A stretch of 64,000 nt of DNA from Xanthomonas hortorum (GCF_024339125.1 NZ_CP101417.1:1798001-1862000), one strand, 5' to 3'. Shown: positions 15,823 to 25,747, counted from the first letter of the stretch. Numbers and translations are program-made. The notes: generated by a model not told the origin, from the letters alone.

Positions 15823-17622
15823 ATGAGCGTGCGTATCGAAGACCACGCCATGCTGGGCAATTGCCACAGCGCGGCCCTGGTCGACCACTGCGGCACCATC
15901 GACTGGCTGTGTCTGCCACGTTTCGATTCCGATGCGTTTTTTGCATCCCTGCTGGGCGATGAGCAACACGGGCAATGGGCGTTGTCGCCGGTCGCCGCAT
16001 TTCGCAGCGAACGCGCTTACGAAGACGACAGTCTGGTGCTGTGCACGCACATGCATACCGACACCGGCACGGTGGAACTGGTCGACTTCATGGTCGCCAG
16101 CGATGAGAGCGACAGCCACCAGCATCTGGTGCGGATCGTGCGTTGCGTGCAGGGCGAAGTGCCGATGCACATGCGGCTGACGTTTCGCTTCAACTATGGC
16201 CGTACGGTGCCGTGGGTCACCGGCATCGAGGGTGGCATTCGCGCCATCGCCGGTCCCGACCAACTCGCGTTGCGCTCACCGCAGCAACTGCACGGCGAAG
16301 ACCTGGGTACCGAGGCAGACTTCACGCTGCGTGCGGGCGAAAGCACCTGGTTTCTGCTCAGTCATGGGTTATCGCATCAGCCGACGCCGGCGGCGATCGA
16401 TCCGGAACAGGCGCTGCAAAAGACCACCGCGTTCTGGCATGGCTGGGCACGTCGCTGTACCGATGTCGGTCCATGGACCGAGCAGGTACGGCGTTCGCTG
16501 GTGGTATTGAAGGGGCTGAGCTATCTGCCCACCGGTGGCATCGTCGCCGCGCCCACGGCCTCGCTGCCCGAGCATCTGGGCGGCACCCGTAACTGGGATT
16601 ATCGCTACTGCTGGCTGCGCGATTCGGTGTTCACGCTGATCGCGTTGCTGCAGGCCGGCTATCGCGATGAAGCCGCGGCGTTTCGCGATTGGGTGCAACG
16701 CACCATTGCCGGTTCGCCGGATCAACTGCAGGCGTTGTACGGCATCGCCGGCGAACGCCGGCTGCAGGAATGGGAAGCGGATTGGTTGCCCGGCTACGAA
16801 AACTCCGGCCCGGTACGCATCGGCAACGGTGCAGTGGATCAGTTCCAGCTCGATGTGTATGGCGAGTTGATCGGCGCGTTCCATTACGCGCGCGAGAAGG
16901 GCGTGGCGCCGCCGTCCGATGACGATGGCTCGTCGGCATCGCTGCTGGAAAAGATCCTGGATACGCTCGAAGACCTGTGGCGCCTGCCCGATGAAGGCAT
17001 CTGGGAAATCCGCGACGAGCGCCGTCATTTCGTGCATTCCAAAGTGATGGCCTGGCTGGCGTTCGATTGCGGCGCGCGCGATGGCATCACCAATGCCGAT
17101 GCAGAAAAACGCGCACACTGGGGCCGGCTTGCCGAGGAAATCCGTGCTGAAGTGCTGGAAAACGGCGTGCATCCGGATGGTCACTTTGTGCAGAGCTATG
17201 GCTCCGACCGCCTGGATGCCTCGCTGCTGCTGATTCCGATCGTGGGATTCTTGCCGCCGGAGGATCCGCGCATCGCCGCCACCGCCGATGCCATCGCACG
17301 CGATCTGACCATCGATGGATTGGTCGAGCGCTATCGCGCCGACGACAGCGCCGATGGCCTGCCGGCCGGCGAGGGCACCTTTCTTGCCTGCAGCTTCTGG
17401 CTGGTGGAAAACTATGCATTGCTCGGGCGCACCGAGCAGGCGCGCGTATTGCTCGAGCGCCTGCTCGGATTGTGCAACGACGTGGGCCTGCTCGCCGAAG
17501 AGTACGACCCGCGCAGCAAACGCATGCTTGGCAACTTCCCGCAAGGGTATTCCCACGTGGCCCTGGTCAATGCGGCATTGCGCCTGCACGGACGCATGGG
17601 CGAAAAGGAAACACGTCCATGA
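15823..17622 (+). CDS. GH15 family glycoside hydrolase (glucoamylase/trehalase-like)
   Basis: Protein of 599 aa. The N-terminus (IEDHAMLGNCHSAALVD, GTIDWLCLPRFDS) and the later RNWDYRYCWLRDSVFTL block are signatures of bacterial GH15 enzymes, followed by helices of an alpha/alpha barrel (EWEADWLPGYENSGPVRIGN, LIPIVGFLPPEDPRI). No signal peptide, so it is cytoplasmic. Members hydrolyse trehalose or alpha-glucans, releasing glucose. The stop overlaps the start of glucose-6-phosphate dehydrogenase (ATGA), so released glucose, once phosphorylated, would feed the next enzyme. The exact substrate is undetermined. Confidence 0.85.
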   Translation: MSVRIEDHAMLGNCHSAALVDHCGTIDWLCLPRFDSDAFFASLLGDEQHGQWALSPVAAFRSERAYEDDSLVLCTHMHTDTGTVELVDFMVASDESDSHQHLVRIVRCVQGEVPMHMRLTFRFNYGRTVPWVTGIEGGIRAIAGPDQLALRSPQQLHGEDLGTEADFTLRAGESTWFLLSHGLSHQPTPAAIDPEQALQKTTAFWHGWARRCTDVGPWTEQVRRSLVVLKGLSYLPTGGIVAAPTASLPEHLGGTRNWDYRYCWLRDSVFTLIALLQAGYRDEAAAFRDWVQRTIAGSPDQLQALYGIAGERRLQEWEADWLPGYENSGPVRIGNGAVDQFQLDVYGELIGAFHYAREKGVAPPSDDDGSSASLLEKILDTLEDLWRLPDEGIWEIRDERRHFVHSKVMAWLAFDCGARDGITNADAEKRAHWGRLAEEIRAEVLENGVHPDGHFVQSYGSDRLDASLLLIPIVGFLPPEDPRIAATADAIARDLTIDGLVERYRADDSADGLPAGEGTFLACSFWLVENYALLGRTEQARVLLERLLGLCNDVGLLAEEYDPRSKRMLGNFPQGYSHVALVNAALRLHGRMGEKETRP

Positions 17623-19445
17623 ATGAGCAAGAGACCACCCCGCCGTGCATCATCGTGGTGCTGGGCGCACGCGGCGATCTGACCAAGCGCCTGGTGATGC
17701 CGGCGCTATACAACCTGCGCCGGGCCGGTGCGTTGGGCGAGCAGTTCGCCATCGTCGGCATGGACCACGGCGATATCAGCGAGCGTTCGTGGCGCACGAT
17801 GATGGGTCAGTCGATGACCGAGCTGCTCAGCAGCCGCGATGCCGAATTCCAGACCGACGAGTTCGACACTGACACCTGGGAGTGGCTGCGCGAGCGCATG
17901 CATTATCTGCGCGGCGATTTTACTGATTTAGGTGCCTATCAAGCGCTGGATGGCGTACTGGAGAAACTGCACAAGCGCTACGGCACTCAGGGCAATGTGC
18001 TGTTCTATCTGGCCACCGCCGCACGTTTCTTCGAGCCGGTGCTGCTCAACCTGGGCGAAGCCGGGCTGGTCAAACAGCGCGAGGGCCAGGGCTGGCGGCG
18101 GGTGATCGTGGAAAAACCGTTCGGCCACGATCTGCCCAGCGCCGTCGCGCTCAACGCCACCGTCGCCCGCGTGCTGCATGAGGATCAGGTATTCCGCATC
18201 GACCATTTCCTCGGCAAGGAAACCGTGCAGAACATTCTGGCGTTCCGTTTTGCCAATGGCTTGTTCGAGCCGGTGTGGAATCGCGACCGCATCGATCATG
18301 TGCAGATCACCGCCGCCGAAACCATCGGTGTGGAAGGCCGTGGACGTTTCTACGATCCCACCGGCTGTTTGCGCGACATGGTCCCGAACCATCTGTTCCA
18401 GTTGCTGGCGATGATTGCGATGGAACCGCCGGCCGCCTTCACCACCGAAGCCATGCACCGCCGCCGCGCGGAAGTGATCGAAGCAGTACGCCCGATCAAG
18501 CCCGAAGACGTGGTGCGCGGCCAGTACGCCTCCGGCGCGGTGAGCCGCAGTGCGGTGCCGGGGTATCGCGAAGAAGACACCGTGCCGGAGGATTCGGAAA
18601 CCGAAACCTATGTGGCGATGAAGCTGCAGGTCGACACCTGGCGCTGGGCCGGCGTGCCGTTCTACCTGCGCACCGGCAAGCGGCTGCGCGAGCGCACCAC
18701 CGAGATCGCGATCCGCTTCAAGCCAGCGCCGCTGGCACCGTTCCGTAGTACCGAAGTCGGCGGGTATGGCCCCGACTGGCTGGTGCTGCATATTCAACCT
18801 GATGAGGGCATCTCGCTGCAGTTCGACGTCAAGCGCCCGGGCGCGCAAGTCGCGCTGGCACCGGTACGCATGGACTTCCGCTACCGCGACTGGTTTCCCA
18901 AGGAATACACGGTGGGCTACGAGCGCCTGCTGCAGGACTGCATGAAAGGCGAGGCCGGCCTGTTCCAGGATGCGGCCATGGTGGAAGCCGCCTGGCGCAT
19001 CGTGCAGCCGATCCTGGATGCCTGGAAACAACCGCCAAGCGACTTCCCCAATTACGCCGCCGGCAGCGCCGGCCCGTCGGCCGCCGATGCCTTGCTGGCG
19101 ATGAATGGCGGGCACGCCTGGCGCGCGCTCACCCCGGGCCGCAAGCCACCGCCGCGTCGCGCACCCGAAGCGCGCAGCAGCGCTGCAACGCCGATCAAGA
19201 AAGCCACCAAAAAGATCGCGAAGAAAGCGAGCAAGGCGACACCCAAACGTGCCGCCGCACCTGCTGCAAAATCCGCTCAAGGCGCGGCCGGTTCGCACGG
19301 TAAGGTGGCAAAGACATCCGTCACCAAGCGCGCGACGAAGAAGGTCGCAAAAGCCGCAGCGAAGACCGTGAGCAAAGCGGCGGCTGGCAAGAGCGCAGCG
19401 AAGAAGTCGGCCAGCAAGACCGCAGTGCGCACACCGCGCAGCTGA
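17619..19445 (+). CDS. zwf: Glucose-6-phosphate dehydrogenase with a Lys/Ala-rich tail
   Basis: Protein of 608 aa. ATG 17619 overlaps the GH15 stop and gives MNEQETTPPCIIVVLGARGD, so the coenzyme motif is GARGDLTK (16-23). The active-site motif RIDHFLGK is at 193-200. The core ends near residue 504, the normal G6PD length. It is followed by about 100 residues made of AKKA/KKATKK-like repeats, Pro and Ser, resembling histone H1 or AlgP tails. The core catalyses NADP-dependent entry into the pentose phosphate and Entner-Doudoroff routes. The tail is in frame with no interruption and is likely disordered and strongly basic. Confidence 0.92.
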   Translation: MNEQETTPPCIIVVLGARGDLTKRLVMPALYNLRRAGALGEQFAIVGMDHGDISERSWRTMMGQSMTELLSSRDAEFQTDEFDTDTWEWLRERMHYLRGDFTDLGAYQALDGVLEKLHKRYGTQGNVLFYLATAARFFEPVLLNLGEAGLVKQREGQGWRRVIVEKPFGHDLPSAVALNATVARVLHEDQVFRIDHFLGKETVQNILAFRFANGLFEPVWNRDRIDHVQITAAETIGVEGRGRFYDPTGCLRDMVPNHLFQLLAMIAMEPPAAFTTEAMHRRRAEVIEAVRPIKPEDVVRGQYASGAVSRSAVPGYREEDTVPEDSETETYVAMKLQVDTWRWAGVPFYLRTGKRLRERTTEIAIRFKPAPLAPFRSTEVGGYGPDWLVLHIQPDEGISLQFDVKRPGAQVALAPVRMDFRYRDWFPKEYTVGYERLLQDCMKGEAGLFQDAAMVEAAWRIVQPILDAWKQPPSDFPNYAAGSAGPSAADALLAMNGGHAWRALTPGRKPPPRRAPEARSSAATPIKKATKKIAKKASKATPKRAAAPAAKSAQGAAGSHGKVAKTSVTKRATKKVAKAAAKTVSKAAAGKSAAKKSASKTAVRTPRS

Positions 19446-19505
19446 GTGATGCGATCAACATGCAGCCGCTGCGATCGTGCGGCGGCTGTGTGTGCAGAAA
19501 ATCCT

Positions 19506-19573
19506 GTAGGAGCGCGCTTGCGCGCGACGAGGCGTTACCGATAACGCCTCATCGCGCGCAAGCGCGCTCCTAC
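19506..19573. repeat. REP-type palindrome
   Basis: Second copy of the GTAGGAGCGCG palindrome, near-perfect over about 68 bp. It sits between the convergent zwf and Kef-type genes and may serve as a bidirectional transcription end. Confidence 0.9.
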
Positions 19574-19580
19574 GCAAAGC

Positions 19581-21398
19581 TCAGCGATCGGGCGTTACCG
19601 GTGCGGGTTCGGCATCCACATCCGCCTTGACGTCGGCTTCGAACAGATTCATCAGATCTGCGCGTGCATCGCGCGAGGTCTGGATCACCTTGGCTTCGTC
19701 GTCATAGACCAGGTGTTGGCGATGCAGCAACTCTTCGTCGTGCTGGCGAAACCGTTTGACGTGATCCTTGGCAACCGCTTCGCCGAGGCCGAGCGAGGTG
19801 AACACGCGTTCGCTCAGCTCCAGGCTGGAGGCGAATACCTCGCGGAACGGTTCGGCGCCCAGATCCATCAGTTTCCAGGCGTGCTGGCGATTGCGTGCAC
19901 GTGCCAGCACCGTGGCCTGCGGGTACAGGCGGCGGATCAGCCGCACCGCCTTGATGTTGGTCTCCGGATCGTCCACCGCGATCACGAACACCTTGATGCG
20001 GTCGGCGCCGGCGGCGCGCAGCAGTTCCGGGCGGGTGGGGTCGCCGTAGTACAACTGGCTGCCGAAGCGGCGCAAATCTTCCACGGTGTCCGGATTGTGT
20101 TCCAGCGCCACGAACGGCACATGCCGCGCGGTGAGCAGGCGCGCAACGACCTGACCAAAGCGGCCCATGCCGGCGACCAGCACCTTGGGCGTTTGCGCAT
20201 CGATGGTGTCGAACGGGCGGTCGGACTTGGGCGCATGCAGCCGCAGCGGCCCGTTGAGGATGCGCTGCATGCCCAGCAGCAACAGCGGCGTCAGCGCCAT
20301 CGACACGCCGACAATGGCCACCAGGCGGTCGTGGTTGGCGCGCTCCAGCAAGCCGACGCGATCGGCCTCGTTGAACACCACAAAGGCAAATTCGCCGCCC
20401 AGCCACAACACGCTGCCCAGCATCAGGCTGCTGCGCAGCGGCAGCTTGGCCACCGTGCCGATACCGACCAGCAGCGAGAACTTCACCACCAGCAGGATCG
20501 CCACGCCGCTGGCGATCAGCCATGGCTCGGCGACCACCCGGTTCAGATCGATGCCCATGCCGACCGAGATGAAGAACAGCCCCAGCAGCAGGCCTTCGAA
20601 TGGCTCGATCTGCGATTCGAGCTCGTGGCGGAATTCCGAATCGGCCAGCAGCACACCAGCCAGAAACGCGCCCAGGCTGGCGCTCAATCCGGCTTCCTGC
20701 ATGATCCAGGCGGTGCCCAGCACCACCAGCAAGGCGCTGGCGGTGAACACTTCCGGCATGCGCGTGCGCGCCACCATGTTGAACAGATAGCGCAGCACGA
20801 AGCGCCCGCATAGGATCACCAGCGCCAATGCCGCGACCGCCTTGGCCACATCCGGCCATTCCAGCGTGGCGTTCTTGCTGCCACCGAGCAGCGGAATGGC
20901 CGCCAGCAATGGAATGGCGATCAGATCCTGAAACAGCAAAATGGCGAACGCCAGGCGCCCGTAGTCGCTGCCCAGCGCCTTGCGTTCGGCCAGCAGCTGC
21001 AGGCCCACTGCAGTGGACGACAACGCCAGCGCCACGCCGACGATCAACGCGCTCTTCCAGCCCAGGTTGCCGAGCATCAGCAAGCCGCCCAGGATCAGCG
21101 TGGTCACCACCACCTGGGTGGCGCCGGCGCCGAACACCGAATGGCGCATCACCTTCAAACGCGACGGCGACAGTTCCAGGCCGATCACGAACAGCAGCAT
21201 CACCACACCGATTTCGGCTGCGCCGCTGATGCGTTCGGCGTCCTGCACCACGCCCACGCCGTCGGGCCCAAGCACCACGCCGGCGACCAGATAGGCCAAT
21301 ACCGCACCCAGCCCGAAGCGCTTGAACACCGGCACCGCCACGATGGCGGCCAGCATCAGCACCAGAGCCAGTTCCAGACCGCCGCTATGCATGCGCAC
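19581..21398 (-). CDS. Kef-type K+/H+ antiporter (CPA2) with RCK domain
   Basis: Protein of 605 aa. The first ~385 residues form a CPA2 membrane domain of about 12 helices, with LLFVIGLELSPSRLK and ALSSTAVGLQLL motifs. After it comes an RCK/TrkA-N domain starting VLVAGMGRFGQVVARLL, with the dinucleotide motif GMGRFG. The C-terminus is a charged tail. These proteins exchange K+ for H+ and are gated by ligand binding to the RCK domain; KefB/KefC are glutathione-gated, but no ancillary KefF/G gene is nearby. ATG 21398 or 21392 may be the start. Confidence 0.88.
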   Translation of the reverse strand: MRMHSGGLELALVLMLAAIVAVPVFKRFGLGAVLAYLVAGVVLGPDGVGVVQDAERISGAAEIGVVMLLFVIGLELSPSRLKVMRHSVFGAGATQVVVTTLILGGLLMLGNLGWKSALIVGVALALSSTAVGLQLLAERKALGSDYGRLAFAILLFQDLIAIPLLAAIPLLGGSKNATLEWPDVAKAVAALALVILCGRFVLRYLFNMVARTRMPEVFTASALLVVLGTAWIMQEAGLSASLGAFLAGVLLADSEFRHELESQIEPFEGLLLGLFFISVGMGIDLNRVVAEPWLIASGVAILLVVKFSLLVGIGTVAKLPLRSSLMLGSVLWLGGEFAFVVFNEADRVGLLERANHDRLVAIVGVSMALTPLLLLGMQRILNGPLRLHAPKSDRPFDTIDAQTPKVLVAGMGRFGQVVARLLTARHVPFVALEHNPDTVEDLRRFGSQLYYGDPTRPELLRAAGADRIKVFVIAVDDPETNIKAVRLIRRLYPQATVLARARNRQHAWKLMDLGAEPFREVFASSLELSERVFTSLGLGEAVAKDHVKRFRQHDEELLHRQHLVYDDEAKVIQTSRDARADLMNLFEADVKADVDAEPAPVTPDR

Positions 21399-21631
21399 TC
21401 TCCGTTGAGGTGCGCATTATGCCGCGCACTGCCGCTGACCAGCTGGCACCGACGTGTTCAAGGCCGCGGCCAGCGCACCGTTGTCGCAACCACCGCACGC
21501 ATCTGCGCCGTCGGCCCACGCTCGCTGCCATCTCGATGAGACGCACCCTCCTGCGCATGTTGCGCGCGGGCAAGATCGGCGGACTGCACGCTCGCTTAAA
21601 CGTGCCTCGTGCGAGCCATTGACCAAGCCGG

Positions 21632-21760
21632 CTCAGGCGCGCAGACTGCGCCCCGCCGCCGACCGGATCACCGGTCGGTACGCACTTTTCGGAGCCTTTC
21701 TCATGTCCAGCGACAGTCACCCTAGACCCGGGTCGATGACCCAGCTGGCGCGCGCCTGAG
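21632..21760 (+). promoter_or_regulatory. Candidate structured leader of mgtE
   Basis: CTCAGGCGCGC (21632-21642) pairs perfectly over 11 bp with GCGCGCCTGAG (21750-21760). Between them lie a perfect 8-bp hairpin CCGACCGG/CCGGTCGG (21659-21678) and a GGGTC/GACCC hairpin (21730-21742). The fold encloses a multi-branch loop ending 51 bases before the mgtE start. It does not match the M-box or yybP-ykoY consensus as remembered. The rest of the 413-bp gap toward the Kef gene shows no gene. Confidence 0.4.
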
Positions 21761-21811
21761 GCTTTGGGTTCGCCGGCTGTCATCGACGACGGTCGTCACC
21801 AGGCGAACCCC

Positions 21812-23179
21812 ATGTACAACGAAACCCTGCGCCTTGCCCAAGGCGTCAACGCCTTGATCGCACCCCTGGCCGAGCGCAACACGGCCGATGCGGTGGAATA
21901 TCTCAACACCCTCGACCGCGACGAGGCCGCGCACGTGCTGGCCGCGCTGCCGCAGCCGCGTGCGGTGAAATTGCTCGAACAACCCGAGCTGCACGATGCC
22001 AGCGCGTTGGTCGCGCAACTGCCGGCCGAACAGGCCGCCTCCTTGCTCGGGCAGATGGCCGACGACCGCGCCACCGACATCTTCCATGGCCTGGACGCCG
22101 ACCAGCGCGCGCCGCTGCTGTGGCTGCTCAGTGCCGAGGCGCGGCTGTCGATCCAGGCGCTGATGCGCTACCCGCCCAACACCGCCGGTGCGCTGATGAC
22201 CACCGAGTTCGTGGCGGTGCCGGCCGACTGGACGGTAGGCCGCACCCTGCAGCACATCCGCGAGGTGGAGCGCAGCCGCGAGACGGTGTATGCGATCTAT
22301 CTGCTGGACCCGCACAGCCGCGTGCTGACCCAGGTGGTCACCATGCGCCGGCTGATCACCGGCGCAGACGACGCACCGATCCTGGAGGTGGCGCAGGTCA
22401 ACCCGCCGGTCACGGTGGACCCGGCGCTGGACCAGGAGGAAGTCGCGCGCCTGATCCGTCGCCACGACCTGCTGGCGATCCCGGTGGTGGATGCGCACGG
22501 CCACATGCTCGGCATCGTCACCGTGGACGATGTGCTGGATGCATTGATCGCCGAATCCACCGAAGACGTGCACAAGTTCGGCGGCATGGAAGCACTCGAC
22601 AAGCCGTACATGCAGATCGGGTTTGGCCAGATGATCAAGAAGCGCGCCGGCTGGTTGAGCGTGCTGTTCCTGGGCGAAATGCTCACCGCCAGCGCCATGC
22701 AGCACTTCGAGGACGAGTTGTCCAAGGCGGTGGTGCTGACCCTGTTCATTCCGTTGATCATGAGCTCGGGCGGCAACTCCGGTTCGCAGGCCACCTCGCT
22801 GCTGATCCGCTCGCTTGCGTTGCGCGAAATCCGCCTGGGCGACTGGTGGAAAGTGGCGCTGCGCGAGCTGCCCACTGGGCTGACCTTGGGCACGATCCTG
22901 GGCCTGCTGGCGATCGTGCGCATCACCATCTGGCAGACCGCCGGCCTGTACGACTACGGCCCGCATTGGCAGATGGTGGCGCTGACCATCGGCGCGGCCC
23001 TGATCGGCATCGTCACCTTCGGTTCGCTGTCCGGCTCGATGCTGCCATTCGTGCTGCAACGGCTCGGCTTCGACCCGGCCAGCGCCTCGGCGCCGTTCGT
23101 GGCCACCTTGGTGGATGTCACCGGCTTGGTGATCTATTTCAGCATCGCTGCCGCGATTCTCAGCGGCACGTTGTTGTAG
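21812..23179 (+). CDS. mgtE: MgtE-type magnesium transporter
   Basis: Protein of 455 aa. ATG 21812 was preferred over an upstream TTG because MYNETLRLAQGVNALI is a natural start. Domain order is typical: N domain of helical repeats (about 1-125, AAHVLAALPQPRAVKLLEQ), two CBS domains (about 130-255, with VVDAHGHMLGIVTVDDVLDA), a connecting helix, and a five-helix membrane domain (about 280-455) with FIPLIMSSGGNSGSQATS, the Mg2+ pore motif. It imports Mg2+ and is gated by Mg2+ binding to the N/CBS domains. A possible structured leader precedes it. Confidence 0.93.
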   Translation: MYNETLRLAQGVNALIAPLAERNTADAVEYLNTLDRDEAAHVLAALPQPRAVKLLEQPELHDASALVAQLPAEQAASLLGQMADDRATDIFHGLDADQRAPLLWLLSAEARLSIQALMRYPPNTAGALMTTEFVAVPADWTVGRTLQHIREVERSRETVYAIYLLDPHSRVLTQVVTMRRLITGADDAPILEVAQVNPPVTVDPALDQEEVARLIRRHDLLAIPVVDAHGHMLGIVTVDDVLDALIAESTEDVHKFGGMEALDKPYMQIGFGQMIKKRAGWLSVLFLGEMLTASAMQHFEDELSKAVVLTLFIPLIMSSGGNSGSQATSLLIRSLALREIRLGDWWKVALRELPTGLTLGTILGLLAIVRITIWQTAGLYDYGPHWQMVALTIGAALIGIVTFGSLSGSMLPFVLQRLGFDPASASAPFVATLVDVTGLVIYFSIAAAILSGTLL

Positions 23180-23350
23180 CGCTGCGGTCAAAGAGCGTGG
23201 GGCGGTGGCGCGCGACGCGTTGCGCGCCGCCAGGCCCTGGGCGAGGGCGGCGCTGGTCGAGATGCTTCATGCTCAGTCGTTGAGGCTGAGTATCGGCACA
23301 CGACACAGTGCGGCGGGTGTAGTACCCGGCCGTACTCCTTGCCTACCCTG

Positions 23351-23380
23351 CATCGCTGCACGGCCCGCCGTGCAGCGATG
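23351..23380. terminator. Perfect 13-bp stem-loop between convergent genes
   Basis: CATCGCTGCACGG pairs with CCGTGCAGCGATG around CCCG. It lies 28 bases beyond the TonB-receptor stop on the minus strand and about 170 beyond the mgtE stop. There is no T-run on either side, so Rho-independent termination is only possible, not certain. Confidence 0.5.
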
Positions 23381-23407
23381 TGTAGCGGCAAGCGCGGAGA
23401 TTGCGGG

Positions 23408-25747
23408 TCAGAACGTCACGTACAACGTGGCGCGCACATTGCGGCCAGGTTCGCTGTAGCGGCCGATGCCGTCGTCGGTGGCATAGCCATACAAATAGAA
23501 ATCGCCACGGGTGACGTTGCGGATGCGCGCCCATTGCGAATAGCGCTCGTCGAACAGGTTGTACACGCCCAGATTGACGCGCACATGCGCGTTGAAGCGG
23601 TAGCTGCCGAATAGATCGACCACGCTGTAGGCGTCGCTGAGGAACGGCTCGGCCGGGACACCGAAGATATCGTTCTCCACGTTGACGTCCTTGGCCTTCT
23701 TGGCCAGCGCATGGGTGATGTTTGCAGTGATGCGCAGGCGCTCGTCCAACCCCTCCCAGCTGAGGCCGAGCACGCCGCGATCCGGATTGATGCTGTCCAG
23801 CGGGCGGCCGTCTTCCAGCTCGCCCTGGTTGTGGGTCCATGCCGCGCGCAGCAGCCAGGCGTCGCCGAGCTTGAATTGCGCATCCAGTTCCACGCCCTTG
23901 ACCTCGACCTGGCCGACATTGAGCAGCGTGGTGTAGGCGTAGCCGTTGCGCGTGGTGCACACGCCGCGGGTACAGGTCTGGTAGAGCGTGCCGGCGTTGG
24001 CGGTGACGGTCTCGCTCTGGATGAAATCGTCGTAGCGGTCGCGGAACACCGACAGGCCCACGCGCGCCCACTCGCTCTCCCAGCGCCAGCCCAGTTCCAG
24101 GTTGAGGCTGCGCTCGGCTTCTAGGTTCGGATTGGCGGCCACCGTGGGCACGTTGACGGTGTTGCCGGTGGCGACTTCGGTCAGCGCGGTGATGCTGGTG
24201 GGGGCGTACATCTCGGCGGTGGTCGGTGCACGGAAGCCGCGCCCGGCCTGGAACCACAGCGTCTGCTGCGGGGTGACGGCATAGCTGATGCCGGCCTGCC
24301 AGGTCGGTGCGGCGAAGCTCACTTCGCGCACCGTGCCGGTGGTGTCGATAAAGGTAGGCGACAGCGTCGGTGCGTAGCGGTAGTGGTCGTAGCGCGCACC
24401 CAGGGTGAGCTGCAGGCGGTCGTCGAACAGGCCGATGCGGTCGCGCAGGTACACACTCCAGGTGTCGGCATCGGTCTTGGGCACCTGCGCCGGGTCGACG
24501 GTGGCGGTGTCCAGCGTGCCGGCGTTGTTCCAGCGGTAGTCGATCGCGCTGAAATGGATGCTGCGGCGTTGCCAGGCGGCGCCATACAGCAGTGATTGCG
24601 ACCAGCCGTTGCCATGCACCAGCTTGTCGAAGTCGACCGCGAGGCGGTCCAGGGTCTGCTCGGTGTCGCGGTCCTCGGCACGGCGGCAGGGCAACGCCAC
24701 AGTGCAGCGGGTGGTGGCGGCGGTGGCAGGGGTGCTCGATGTGCCGCTCTGGGTGAGGATGCGAGTGGTGCCGCGGCTCTCGGTCTGCTGGCGGTCCAGC
24801 TGCGCCTCGAGGGTGTCGAACAGCGCGTTGTTCGCGTTCCAGATGTAGCGCAGGCCGTAGCGGTCACGGTCGTTGCTGTCGTCGCCGATGCGTTCGGCGT
24901 AGCTGGGCGCACTGACGCGGCTCAGGTTGTCGACCCGGTTCTGCGAGCGGTTGCGTTCGTAGACCACGCCAAAGCGGTGCTGCGCATTCGGCACCACATC
25001 GAGCTTGGCCAGCACGTTGTCGCTTTCGCTGTCGATCGGGTCGGGCGTGCGCCGCGCGCTGCCGGTGTCGATCTCGGTGCTGGAATACCAGCCCTCCGAT
25101 TCGTGGCCCTCGCGGCGGGTGTAGGTCAGCATCGATTCGACGATGCCGGTGCGGTTGGCCATGGTGATGTTGCCGAGCAGTTGGTCGTTGTGGCCGGTGT
25201 AGCCGGTCTTCAGGCCGACATAGCTGTCGTTGCCCTGCGCCTTGAGGTAGTCGTACGGATCCTTGGTGGTGAACACCACCGCGCCGCCGAGCGCGCCGCT
25301 GCCGGCACTGATGGAATCGGCACCCTTGACGATGTCCACGCTCTTGAGCGAATCCACATCTACGCCGCCGCGACCGGCGCGGAAGAACTCGTAGTCGCGC
25401 GCGGTCTCCACGCCTTCGGCCATCGACAGGCCGTCGATGGTCATCGCCACCCGGTCGCCTTCCAGGCCGCGTATGTTGAAGCCGTTTTCGCCGAAGCGGC
25501 CCATGTCGGCGATGCTCACGCCGGGGATGTAGCGCACCAGGTCTTCCATGCTCTCGGCCTGTTCCTGCTGCAACTGCGCGGTGTCGAGGGTGGTGACGTT
25601 CTGGTTGGTGGAGGCGCGCTTGTCGCGTGCGGCCTTCACTTCCACCGGGTCGAAGGTGGTGGCGTCGGCGGGTGCCTGTTCGGCATGCAGCGGGAAGGCC
25701 AGGCCGGCGGCGATCGCCAGGGCCAGCAGGGTCGGTGTTGAGGTCAT
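23408..25747 (-). CDS. TonB-dependent receptor, haem/haemoglobin-receptor type
   Basis: Protein of 779 aa with a signal peptide (MTSTPTLLALAIAAGLAFPL). ATG 25747 was chosen over the longer open frame for this reason. A plug domain follows (LVRYIPGVSIADMGRFGENG, then FNIRGLEGDRVAMTIDGL), then the beta-barrel with NPNLEAERSLNLELGW and the C-terminal RNVRATLYVTF ending in Phe. The plug motif resembles haem and haemoglobin receptors of the HmuR/PhuR class. It is the last gene of a three-gene unit with an EF-hand protein and a DUF4198 protein behind a Fur-like box, so iron-controlled uptake is likely. The ligand is inferred. Confidence 0.88.
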   Translation of the reverse strand: MTSTPTLLALAIAAGLAFPLHAEQAPADATTFDPVEVKAARDKRASTNQNVTTLDTAQLQQEQAESMEDLVRYIPGVSIADMGRFGENGFNIRGLEGDRVAMTIDGLSMAEGVETARDYEFFRAGRGGVDVDSLKSVDIVKGADSISAGSGALGGAVVFTTKDPYDYLKAQGNDSYVGLKTGYTGHNDQLLGNITMANRTGIVESMLTYTRREGHESEGWYSSTEIDTGSARRTPDPIDSESDNVLAKLDVVPNAQHRFGVVYERNRSQNRVDNLSRVSAPSYAERIGDDSNDRDRYGLRYIWNANNALFDTLEAQLDRQQTESRGTTRILTQSGTSSTPATAATTRCTVALPCRRAEDRDTEQTLDRLAVDFDKLVHGNGWSQSLLYGAAWQRRSIHFSAIDYRWNNAGTLDTATVDPAQVPKTDADTWSVYLRDRIGLFDDRLQLTLGARYDHYRYAPTLSPTFIDTTGTVREVSFAAPTWQAGISYAVTPQQTLWFQAGRGFRAPTTAEMYAPTSITALTEVATGNTVNVPTVAANPNLEAERSLNLELGWRWESEWARVGLSVFRDRYDDFIQSETVTANAGTLYQTCTRGVCTTRNGYAYTTLLNVGQVEVKGVELDAQFKLGDAWLLRAAWTHNQGELEDGRPLDSINPDRGVLGLSWEGLDERLRITANITHALAKKAKDVNVENDIFGVPAEPFLSDAYSVVDLFGSYRFNAHVRVNLGVYNLFDERYSQWARIRNVTRGDFYLYGYATDDGIGRYSEPGRNVRATLYVTF

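Noticed and set aside
21399-21811. M-box or yybP-ykoY riboswitch before mgtE
   Set aside because: The conserved cores of those classes could not be found; kept only as an unclassified structured leader.
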